A DNA stretch of 64,000 nt from Flammeovirga sp. EKP202. Lineage in GTDB: Bacteria > Bacteroidota > Bacteroidia > Cytophagales > Flammeovirgaceae. Under the pieces are notes generated by a model. That model was not told the DNA's origin. It made no database searches and saw nothing but the letters and a program-made list of their open reading frames with translations. Below are positions 25,908 through 33,126 of this stretch, piece after piece. Every line of letters begins with the position of its first letter. The first letter of the stretch is position 1. Location: NCBI RefSeq assembly GCF_014534745.1, contig NZ_JACVVP010000004.1, positions 62,001-126,000 of the forward strand. Direction: 5' to 3'. A program made the translations under genes and the position numbers.

Positions 25908-27227
25908 TTGAAAACCAAGACGCTTAAAGAAAATAAAGTCAACATCATTACACTCGGGTGTTCTAAGAATATTGTAGACTCAGAGGTAATCATGACTCAG
26001 TTAAAAGGAAATGGCATTGATGTAGTTCATGAAGCTGAAGATGATAAATTCAATATTGTGTTAATTAACACTTGTGGATTTATTGGACATGCCAAGACTG
26101 AATCTGTTGAGACGATTCTTCGTTATGCTGATGCAAAAAAAGAAGGGTTGGTAGATAAAGTATATGTATCGGGCTGTTTATCTGAAAGATATAAGGAAGA
26201 TCTTGTACAGGAAATTCCTGAAGTAGATGCTTTCTTTGGTACGCGTGAAGTGCCAAACTTATTGAGAGCTTTAAACGCTGATTATAAAAAAGAACTTCTT
26301 GGTGAACGTCTTTTAACTACAGACAAGCACTTCGGTTATTTAAAAATCGCTGAGGGTTGTGATAGACCTTGTTCTTTCTGTGCTATTCCATTAATGAGAG
26401 GTAAACACGTTTCAGTGCCTATCGAAGATTTGGTAAAACAAGCTGAAGATATGGTAGCTAAAGGTGTAAAAGAACTTTTATTGATTGCCCAAGACTTGAC
26501 TTACTATGGATTGGATATCTATAAGAAGAGAAGATTAGCCGATCTTTTAAGAGCATTATCTGACGTGGAAGGATTAGAGTGGATTCGTTTACACTATGCT
26601 TACCCAACAGGTTTTCCTATGGATGTGCTTGATGTTATGGTCGAGCGTGATAATATTGCGAACTATCTTGACATTCCTCTACAACATGGTTCAACAGCAA
26701 TGTTGAAGAGAATGAGAAGAGGTACATCGAGAGAGAAACAAGAGGAACTCATCAATGCAATCAGAGAAAAAGTGCCAGGAATTGCTATCCGAACTACTTT
26801 GATCACGGGTCACCCAGGTGAGACGGAAGAGGAGTACAATGAGATGTATGATTTCGTAGAAAGAATGCAGTTCGAGAGAGTAGGGGTATTTACTTATTCA
26901 CATGAAGAAGATACGCATGCTGGTGACGATATGGAGGATGATGTTCCTGAAGATGTAAAACAAGATCGTGCAGACGAGATTATGCAACTTCAAGAAGAAA
27001 TTTCTGATGCATTAAACCAGAAGAAAGTAGGTAAAGTTTACAAAGTATTGTTTGATAAGATCGAAGGTGGATATTTTGTAGGTAGAACTGAATTTGATTC
27101 ACCTGAAGTAGATAACGAAGTTTTAGTGCCAGTTACTGAAGAGAATCACGTTCGTTTAGGAGACTTTGCTAATGTAAAGATTACAAGTGCTGAGCCGTTT
27201 GACTTATACGGTGAAGTTGTTAAATAA
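25908..27227 (+). CDS. rimO: Ribosomal protein uS12 methylthiotransferase RimO
   Basis: This 439-residue methylthiotransferase has three domains: an N-terminal UPF0004 domain with cluster-binding cysteines C18, C56 and C90; a radical SAM domain with C151, C155 and C158 (CDRPCSFC); and a C-terminal TRAM domain. The IITLGCSKNIVDSEV start and EGCDRPCSFCAIPLMRG motif point to RimO rather than MiaB. It adds a methylthio group to an aspartate of ribosomal protein S12. The start is a TTG, since an in-frame stop lies 15 bases upstream with no ATG between it and the conserved N-terminus. Confidence 0.94.
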   Translation: MKTKTLKENKVNIITLGCSKNIVDSEVIMTQLKGNGIDVVHEAEDDKFNIVLINTCGFIGHAKTESVETILRYADAKKEGLVDKVYVSGCLSERYKEDLVQEIPEVDAFFGTREVPNLLRALNADYKKELLGERLLTTDKHFGYLKIAEGCDRPCSFCAIPLMRGKHVSVPIEDLVKQAEDMVAKGVKELLLIAQDLTYYGLDIYKKRRLADLLRALSDVEGLEWIRLHYAYPTGFPMDVLDVMVERDNIANYLDIPLQHGSTAMLKRMRRGTSREKQEELINAIREKVPGIAIRTTLITGHPGETEEEYNEMYDFVERMQFERVGVFTYSHEEDTHAGDDMEDDVPEDVKQDRADEIMQLQEEISDALNQKKVGKVYKVLFDKIEGGYFVGRTEFDSPEVDNEVLVPVTEENHVRLGDFANVKITSAEPFDLYGEVVK

Positions 27228-27325
27228 TAAGTTAAAAAAACGATTACTACCTTATATTTTCGGTCAATTATTTAAAAAGATTTGAAAAATTGACTTTCAA
27301 CTATTATTTAGTTGTAATAAACTCT

Positions 27326-27370
27326 GAAAGACGTGAAAAATCACTTTAAAGTAAATTTTTCACGTCTTTC
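27326..27370. terminator. Long inverted repeat after rimO, probable terminator
   Basis: A perfect 16-bp stem (27326-27341 with 27355-27370) encloses a 13-base loop. A T-run is inside the right arm rather than after it, so it may act as a terminator or as a structural element in the leader of the following gene. Confidence 0.6.
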
Positions 27371-27416
27371 GTTGTAAAGAAATAAACTTGTAAGATTTTT
27401 TAACATATAAAGATAT

Positions 27417-28301
27417 ATGAATACGATTTTAACGCTATTAATCGTCTTAAATATATTTTCATCCGATCATAATGGCATTGGAAGAATTGCGGAAGCGAAT
27501 AAACAAAAATCCGCAGGTGAGGAAGCATTTATTGCAAAGGATTACAAAACAGCTATTGATGCTTACACTATTCTACTGGACTCTATGAATATTGAAGATG
27601 ATGCAGCAATGCTTGATTTGGCACATTCTTATTTCCTTACTGAGGATAAGGAAAATGCTACAAAACGCTATGCTAGTATTCAGAATTCAGCAGACAAAAA
27701 AATTGCTTCTATTGCAAACCAACAACTAGGAGTACTTAAAGCACAAGAACAAAAGATAGAGGAGGCATTGGCGTTCTTGAAAACTGCAATGAAACATGAT
27801 CCTCAAAACATCGCCGCCAGGTATGATTATGAGATGTTGTTGAAGCAGAAAAAAGAACAAGAACAGCAGCAGCAGGATCAGAATCAGGATCAAGACAATA
27901 AGGATCAAAACGAAGATAAAAAGGATCAAGATCAGAAAGATCAAGACCAAAAGGATAAAGATCAAGAAGGTCAAGATGAGAACCAAGATCAAAAAGATCA
28001 AGAGAAAGGTGATCAGAAAGACGATAAAGATCAGAAAGATTCTGAGAAGGGTGACCAAGAAGGCGATCAGAACGAAAACCAAGAGCAAGAAGGAGAACAG
28101 GGAGAGGAAACTGAAGAGGAGCGTAAAGAACGTGAAAAGGCGGAAGAACAAGCCAATTTCAATAACCGTATGGAGGAAATCAAAATGCCTGCCTCTCAAG
28201 CTCAAATGATTTTGGATGCCTTAAAAAATAAGGAAGTACAATATTTCCAACAGCAAAAGAAAAAGTCGAAAAAGCAGGATAGAAACAAGCCAGACTGGTA
28301 G
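27417..28301 (+). CDS. batC: BatC-like TPR protein with low-complexity acidic linker
   Basis: The N-terminal 140 residues contain a weak signal or membrane segment (1-15) and about three TPR units (FIAKDYKTAIDAYTILLD, DLAHSYFLTED, EEALAFLKTAMKHDPQNIAARYDYEMLL). Residues 143-243 are a highly charged stretch built almost only from Gln, Asp, Lys, Glu and Asn. The C-terminus (PASQAQMILDALKNKEVQYFQQQKKK) matches the end of BatC proteins of the Bacteroides aerotolerance operon (batA-E). The rest of that operon is not beside it, and a MoxR ATPase, its usual partner, lies 24 kb away. The bidirectional terminator downstream ends its transcript. Confidence 0.7.
   Translation: MNTILTLLIVLNIFSSDHNGIGRIAEANKQKSAGEEAFIAKDYKTAIDAYTILLDSMNIEDDAAMLDLAHSYFLTEDKENATKRYASIQNSADKKIASIANQQLGVLKAQEQKIEEALAFLKTAMKHDPQNIAARYDYEMLLKQKKEQEQQQQDQNQDQDNKDQNEDKKDQDQKDQDQKDKDQEGQDENQDQKDQEKGDQKDDKDQKDSEKGDQEGDQNENQEQEGEQGEETEEERKEREKAEEQANFNNRMEEIKMPASQAQMILDALKNKEVQYFQQQKKKSKKQDRNKPDW
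27843..28150 (+). repeat. Purine-rich low-complexity coding repeat
   Basis: About 300 bases consist of imperfect GATCARRA-like units coding for Asp, Gln, Lys and Glu. The purine bias opens long false reading frames on the other strand and in another plus frame. It is prone to length change by slippage or recombination. Confidence 0.7.
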
Positions 28302-28326
28302 AATGTTTCTGCTGAAAATGATAAAT

Positions 28327-28366
28327 AAAAAGAGATCACAGTTTTAAAAAATTGTGGCCTCTTTTT
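28327..28366. terminator. Bidirectional terminator between batC-like gene and STM4011-type operon
   Basis: AAAAAGAGATCACA (28327-28340) pairs with TGTGGCCTCTTTTT (28353-28366) with one mismatch and one wobble. A-runs and T-runs on both sides suit both converging transcripts. Confidence 0.75.
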
Positions 28367-28371
28367 CTATT

Positions 28372-29223
28372 TTAAACCAATGGAATTCGCTCTAAAATTC
28401 CATCTCCATAAATTTTGTCTTGCTCTAATTCTTGAAGATGAACATACCCAATATGACAACCGCAAGTAGTGTTGGAACATAATTTGGGCTGTAATGTCTC
28501 TTCAAAATTATCATGGTAGATATTCCCAATTTTATCTTTGATAAAGTGGCAGGAAGTCATATTGCCATCACCATCCACTGAAAAAGTAGTGGAGCCAGCA
28601 CGGCAGGGTTTGCCTAGACTCTCATGCCGTTGATTGTTCCAATGGAATAATGGATCCACCTCAAGTATTCTTTTCAAATGCTCTTGCTCATAATAATCGG
28701 TTTCTCTTTTGTAAGCGTTCACCCATAAATACACGGAGGAAGGAAGCCTTTTTCTTAATTGAGTAATTACATCAAGATCTTCTTTTAAACCTACAGTTCC
28801 CACGCTAAACCTAATATTTTTCTCGATTAATGAATGGCATTTTTCAAGAAATGCGTCTAAGGATAATTGGCTAGGATGATAAGTCGTCCATAACGCAAAG
28901 TTCTCCTTATTGACTTCATCCATCCAATCGACACCACAAGATAAATTGGTTTGTATGGCGACTCTATAAACATTGTTCATATGACTCAATGCCGTCATTG
29001 CCTGCTGATAGTATTTTCGGATTAATCCTTCACCCCAAGGTGTGAATAAAATACCGATCCTTTCACTTCTATGCTTTACCCAGTTTTGAAACTGTATTAA
29101 CTTTTGAGCATCAGTCGCTAATTCTTCTCTTGTGTTTTTTGTTTTGGCAAAAGGGCAATAGTGACAAGAATAATTACAGCTGCTCAAAGGCCCTCTGTAA
29201 AGAATATTCCAAGTTTTATGCAT
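28372..29223 (-). CDS. STM4011 family radical SAM protein
   Basis: The 283 residues carry the radical SAM cluster motif CNYSCHYC (C16, C20, C23), a short barrel, and a C-terminal region that looks like a SPASM/twitch auxiliary cluster domain: KPCRAGSTTFSVDGDGNMTSC (C207, C225; residues 206-225), IGNIYHD (232-238), and C249, C254 and C256. Such domains occur in enzymes that modify peptides or proteins. The family is named after a Salmonella Typhimurium locus, and its reaction is unknown to me. It is the last gene of the operon; its ATG shares one base with the TAA stop of the preceding gene (TAATG), which suggests translational coupling. Confidence 0.8.
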   Translation of the reverse strand: MHKTWNILYRGPLSSCNYSCHYCPFAKTKNTREELATDAQKLIQFQNWVKHRSERIGILFTPWGEGLIRKYYQQAMTALSHMNNVYRVAIQTNLSCGVDWMDEVNKENFALWTTYHPSQLSLDAFLEKCHSLIEKNIRFSVGTVGLKEDLDVITQLRKRLPSSVYLWVNAYKRETDYYEQEHLKRILEVDPLFHWNNQRHESLGKPCRAGSTTFSVDGDGNMTSCHFIKDKIGNIYHDNFEETLQPKLCSNTTCGCHIGYVHLQELEQDKIYGDGILERIPLV

Positions 29224-30542
29224 TATACTAAATCAAATTGAGCAATAGATTCTTTTATTGAATGAGAATACAACCAAGGACCAATCACATCTTCCAGTGT
29301 TCGTCCTTTTAGGTTGAGTTGGATGGATGATGTGCTGATGTCAATCAATTGGAGTTGGTGCATCTCTTCTATTTCAAGTTTGAAATCCTCCAACACAGAA
29401 GAATTAAAATAAGCTTGATAAGAAGCGATGGGTAAACCTGTTCCTTCGCAGAAAGACTTAATGAAATACCTTCTCTTTTCTTCTTCGAGATCAAGGTGAA
29501 TACCATAATTCACTTTTTTGAATTCCTCCTTAGAAGTGTTGTTATAATTCTCGATAATATGCTTAATGGAAGATCTCCCGACAGCATAATCGCTACTGTA
29601 ATGCAGTGATTTGGTATAAGAGCGAGCTCCAACACCTAATCCTAACATTGCATTTTCTTGTGGTAAATAATCGGTGTGAGCAAATGATGGAGCGTTCTTC
29701 TTCTTGAATTGTCTCATTGTGATTTGCTCATAGCCATTACTCATTAAGAAATCCCTTGCCTGTAGGTACAACTTCATTCTGAAATCATCCCAAGCTCGTT
29801 CTTTCAATCCCAAACCTGTCAATGGTCTTACATACAAAGGATAAAGAAAAACCTCTTCGGGTGAGATTTCTATCATTTGATCCAAGGTATATTGCCAACT
29901 TTCCGTTGTTTGATTTTCGGCTCCATAAATCAAATCCAAGTTGAGTAATGGAAATTGAGCTTCTTTCAGGTCTCTGATCGCTCTTCTTACTTCTTCCACT
30001 TTTTGGGGTCTTCCCATTACTTTCACTTCCTCTTCAATAAAGCTTTGCACGCCCATACTTACTCGGAAGAAGCCTTTTTCTTTAAGGAGTTGAATTTTAT
30101 CAGCCGTGATGGTTTTGGGAGAAACTTCAATAGCGGAATTGACGACCTCGGTTTCTAATCCCAAAGAAGAATTCAGCGTTGATAAAACAGACTGTAGTTC
30201 TTCTGCTGAAAGGTAACTTGGGGTGCCCCCTCCAAAAGCGAAATTGGCAAAATGAAGGTCTCCTAATTCCTCTTTAACGACTTCAATCTGTCTTGTCAAA
30301 GCATTAAGAAACTCGCTTTGAAGGTTGCCTTTTGGATTGGCAATTGTAAATAGATTACAGAAGCCACATCTCATTTCACAAAAGGGAAGATGAAGGTATA
30401 GAAAAACATCACGTTTCTTTTCCTCGTTCCACACTTCTTGGAGTGATAATGGTTTTTCAAAGTTTCTATATGCCATTTTATGAGGGTAAGAGTAGGCATA
30501 AGAATGATAGTATGATTGGTTGATATATTCTTTTAAATTCAT
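29223..30542 (-). CDS. STM4012 family radical SAM protein (HemN/HemW-like)
   Basis: The 439 residues resemble oxygen-independent coproporphyrinogen oxidase-like proteins: LYLHLPFCEMRCGFCNLFT with C55, C59 and C62, FGGGTPSYL near residue 103, EVSPKTIT near 139, and RVSMGVQSF near 160. There is no fourth cysteine after the cluster motif, unlike true HemN, and the context is not heme synthesis. HemN-like enzymes include heme chaperones and class C methyltransferases that use two SAM molecules. The N-terminus overlaps the end of the hydrolase gene by 4 bases (ATGA), and its stop overlaps the next start by one base. The reaction in this family is unknown to me. Confidence 0.8.
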   Translation of the reverse strand: MNLKEYINQSYYHSYAYSYPHKMAYRNFEKPLSLQEVWNEEKKRDVFLYLHLPFCEMRCGFCNLFTIANPKGNLQSEFLNALTRQIEVVKEELGDLHFANFAFGGGTPSYLSAEELQSVLSTLNSSLGLETEVVNSAIEVSPKTITADKIQLLKEKGFFRVSMGVQSFIEEEVKVMGRPQKVEEVRRAIRDLKEAQFPLLNLDLIYGAENQTTESWQYTLDQMIEISPEEVFLYPLYVRPLTGLGLKERAWDDFRMKLYLQARDFLMSNGYEQITMRQFKKKNAPSFAHTDYLPQENAMLGLGVGARSYTKSLHYSSDYAVGRSSIKHIIENYNNTSKEEFKKVNYGIHLDLEEEKRRYFIKSFCEGTGLPIASYQAYFNSSVLEDFKLEIEEMHQLQLIDISTSSIQLNLKGRTLEDVIGPWLYSHSIKESIAQFDLV

Positions 30543-31336
30543 TTTTCATTCATTAAAAATTCAGCATAAGGGACATTCCAAACGACTTCATGGGCCAATC
30601 GATGTCCATTGTATCCGTCTTCTCCATAAGCAGTTCCGTGATCTCCCATAAGTAAAAATAACGTTGGCCGTCCCTTGAAAGCATTCATTAAAATTTCCCA
30701 TTGACTATCCACATACTCTAATGCTTTGGCATGTGTGGTGATCGAATCCTCTTTGGCTCCTTGTTGATAGAAATAATTGGGTTGGTGTATGGCTGAAATA
30801 TTGATAAACAGAAAAAGCCTGTTTTGCTGATTCTGCTGTACAATTTTGGCTGCTTTTTGAAACTGGTATTTTGTTGAAAAAGGAGAGGTGACACCTAGGC
30901 GATCTTCCCAGTGACTTTCATCAAACATGGAAGGAAACACTTTACTCAATGCAGTCCTTTTATTGAAAAAGCCCACTCCACCAATACAACCTGTATGATA
31001 TCCTTTTGCCTTTAACCCATCAATAATTGTGGCTTGTTCAAAAGTGAAAGTGTTGGTATTGGTTGTTTCACTTCCCGCAAACTGAGTGGCAAACAACCGT
31101 TCTTGCTTTGGTTGATCAATGGGAGTGGGGAAAAAACCCGAAAAAATTGCATGATGAGAAGCATAGGTAAAACTCCCCGGTGCATGCCTTTTCTCCCATC
31201 CTGTTTTTGGTAGATATTTTTGAAGTTGAGGTAATCGCTTTTCTTTAAAAAGTTGTTGGCTGACATCATACCTCAATGTGTCCAACGTGATCAAAACAAT
31301 ATCATAATCACCCACAATTTTATTCGCATTGATCAT
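30539..31336 (-). CDS. STM4013 family hydrolase (alkaline phosphatase/sulfatase fold)
   Basis: The 265 residues show a compact alkaline phosphatase-superfamily fold: metal site VLITLDTLRYD with D19, the nucleophile region APGSFTYASHHAIFSGFFP (52-70) and the second metal site LMGDHGTAYGEDGYNGHRLAHE (near residues 230-250). A sulfatase would have C/SxPxR at the nucleophile; here T57 is the likely nucleophile, so phosphatase, phosphodiesterase or phosphotransferase chemistry is more likely than sulfatase. It lacks a signal peptide and so should be cytoplasmic. Its start overlaps the HAD gene stop by four bases and its stop overlaps the STM4012-type start by four bases. Confidence 0.8.
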   Translation of the reverse strand: MINANKIVGDYDIVLITLDTLRYDVSQQLFKEKRLPQLQKYLPKTGWEKRHAPGSFTYASHHAIFSGFFPTPIDQPKQERLFATQFAGSETTNTNTFTFEQATIIDGLKAKGYHTGCIGGVGFFNKRTALSKVFPSMFDESHWEDRLGVTSPFSTKYQFQKAAKIVQQNQQNRLFLFINISAIHQPNYFYQQGAKEDSITTHAKALEYVDSQWEILMNAFKGRPTLFLLMGDHGTAYGEDGYNGHRLAHEVVWNVPYAEFLMNEK

Positions 31337-31989
31337 ATATAATTGGCTATTTCTTGAATGTCATTGATTTGAATATCCGCAATTGATTCTTTTGTTTTTG
31401 TACGGCTGAGATGAATTGTTTTCCATCCCATTTGATGAGCACCCTTGATGTCCTTGTCATAATCATCACCAATCATTACAATTTCATCAGGCGTATACCC
31501 ATATTCCATTTGAATTAAATGAAAGAAAAGTGGATTAGGCTTTTCAAAACTATAATCTCCCGATATGAAAGTAGAAGTTGGAGGGAAGACTTTAAATAAT
31601 CCAGAGTTTACAATCTTTTTCTGTTGATTATGATTCCCTCCATTTGTTAGTAATACAAGGTGAAAATGTTCTTTTAATTCCGCTAAAAATTGAAGGATTG
31701 AAGTGTCTATTTTTTCCACAAAATCCCCTACGACATACTTCTTCTGAAACTCCTCAAATAATTTTTGATGAATGAATTTTGAAATAAGCCATTGATAAAA
31801 AGTATCTCTTGATCTGTACCCTTTATTATCGTATTCAAGAATAGTCGCTTTATGTTCAGTCCATATATTAGGTTGATTGACAAACTCAAACGCTTTTTCT
31901 AAGTAAGTACTGTAGGCTTTGTCTCTATCGATTAAAGTATTATCTAAATCGAAAACGAGACATTTAATATTTTTAGGTAAGGACTTCAT
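31333..31989 (-). CDS. HAD-superfamily phosphatase inside the STM4011-4015 operon
   Basis: I use the ATG at 31989 (218 residues): it starts just before the HAD motif I (VFDLDNTLIDRD) and gives a 17-base overlap with the upstream gene. Motif II is LTNGG, motif III lysine is in FEKPNPLFF, and motif IV is MIGDDYDKDIKGA. The helical cap of about 60 residues and overall pattern suggest a HAD-IA enzyme of the YjjG or phosphoglycolate phosphatase type. Its position between the ATP-grasp and hydrolase genes, with overlaps on both sides, means it is made together with them. Whether this HAD gene belongs to the standard cassette in other genomes is not known to me. Confidence 0.82.
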   Translation of the reverse strand: MKSLPKNIKCLVFDLDNTLIDRDKAYSTYLEKAFEFVNQPNIWTEHKATILEYDNKGYRSRDTFYQWLISKFIHQKLFEEFQKKYVVGDFVEKIDTSILQFLAELKEHFHLVLLTNGGNHNQQKKIVNSGLFKVFPPTSTFISGDYSFEKPNPLFFHLIQMEYGYTPDEIVMIGDDYDKDIKGAHQMGWKTIHLSRTKTKESIADIQINDIQEIANYI

Positions 31990-33115
31990 CGAAAATGGAT
32001 TTAATGATAAAAGCTTGTTCTTCATAGGTTGTTCTGCCTTCGGAATTGACAATTCTAGGCACTAAATCACCAAAAGCATTCACTTCAATAATTTTTACTT
32101 TATGACTGTTGGATTGGACCATCAAGTCAACTCCTGCCACCATAGCACCTTGAAATGATTTGACCGCTTGTATCGCTGTCTGTTTAATTTCTTCCCACTT
32201 TTCATTTCCCAAATAATCGATCAATCCATTGAGGTCTCCTCTTTCATTGCCAAGGTGTAGATTGGTCATCGGTGAGGTGCTGGACCTCATCACTACATGT
32301 TCTACCTTTTGATCAATGACAACCAATCGCAAATCAAATACTTTATTGTTGAAAGTAGCTTTAGGCTCCCATTTTTCAACAATAAGGTGCTCTTTCGCCA
32401 ATTGATTGATGATCAATTCAATCTTAGTAGCATCACGATAAGTACTAATGTTTAAAGAGTTGTATAATGCGGAAGATTTATCAATTTCAACAGACGTTTT
32501 TAATACTTCTCTACTTTTACTTCTTCTATAAGCCATTACTCCCGAAGAGGAAGAACCGTGTGCAAGCTTAATGAAAACTTGATGTTCTTTTGCTTGATTC
32601 ATCATTTGCTGTAATTCTTCATAATTTCGAACCGTTCCTAAGAATTTTGTTTTAGCAACATGATGTTCCAAAAGAATTTGATGGGCGTTCTTCTTATCAA
32701 ACATCTGAAGAATAGCTGTAGGGGTATTAATAAACCTTACGTTTTCCTTCTTCATGGCACAATTCTCTACAAACTTCAACGCTTCTTTAAACCCTAAGTA
32801 AGCTTGTCTAGAATATTGAATTCTACCTTTATCATTAGGAAGAGAATCGATTTTCTCTTTAGAGATTTGATGAAATTCTTCTTTCTTTATGCTTTCACTT
32901 CCCCATTTCAATAATCCTTTAAAGACATCGAAATTCTCACCAAAGGAATCAATTTTTATGATGTCGTTTTCTTCAACAATGCTTTCAAAGGAATGAGGCG
33001 TGGATAGAAGATCTATCCACGCTATTGTTTGGTAGTTTAATTGATAAGAGTGTAGCGCTTCTTGCATCATCTGAAGCCTACGGTTCTCAGGATTGCCTAT
33101 AAGTATTACTTTCAA
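31973..33115 (-). CDS. STM4014 family ATP-grasp protein
   Basis: This 380-residue protein begins VILIGNPENRRLQMM, and has an ATP-grasp fold: the substrate-phosphate loop VFIKLAHGSSSSGVM (near 187-201), DLRLVVI (near 272) and the metal-binding end VDLMVQ...IEVNAFGDLVPRI. ATP-grasp enzymes join a carboxylate to an amine, thiol or hydroxyl through an acyl phosphate. The start is a TTG at 33115, the first usable start after the STM4015-type stop 11 bases upstream; the next ATG codon would remove the conserved N-terminus. The product and acceptor are unknown. Confidence 0.78.
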   Translation of the reverse strand: MKVILIGNPENRRLQMMQEALHSYQLNYQTIAWIDLLSTPHSFESIVEENDIIKIDSFGENFDVFKGLLKWGSESIKKEEFHQISKEKIDSLPNDKGRIQYSRQAYLGFKEALKFVENCAMKKENVRFINTPTAILQMFDKKNAHQILLEHHVAKTKFLGTVRNYEELQQMMNQAKEHQVFIKLAHGSSSSGVMAYRRSKSREVLKTSVEIDKSSALYNSLNISTYRDATKIELIINQLAKEHLIVEKWEPKATFNNKVFDLRLVVIDQKVEHVVMRSSTSPMTNLHLGNERGDLNGLIDYLGNEKWEEIKQTAIQAVKSFQGAMVAGVDLMVQSNSHKVKIIEVNAFGDLVPRIVNSEGRTTYEEQAFIIKSIFDEVLT

Positions 33116-33126
33116 AACAGGATTGA

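Noticed and set aside
27726-28205. A 159-residue minus-strand frame and a plus-strand frame within the batC-like gene
   Set aside because: Both arise from the purine-rich repeat. The minus frame is almost only Leu, Ile, Phe and Val without charged loops, and the third frame only Lys, Arg, Thr and Glu.
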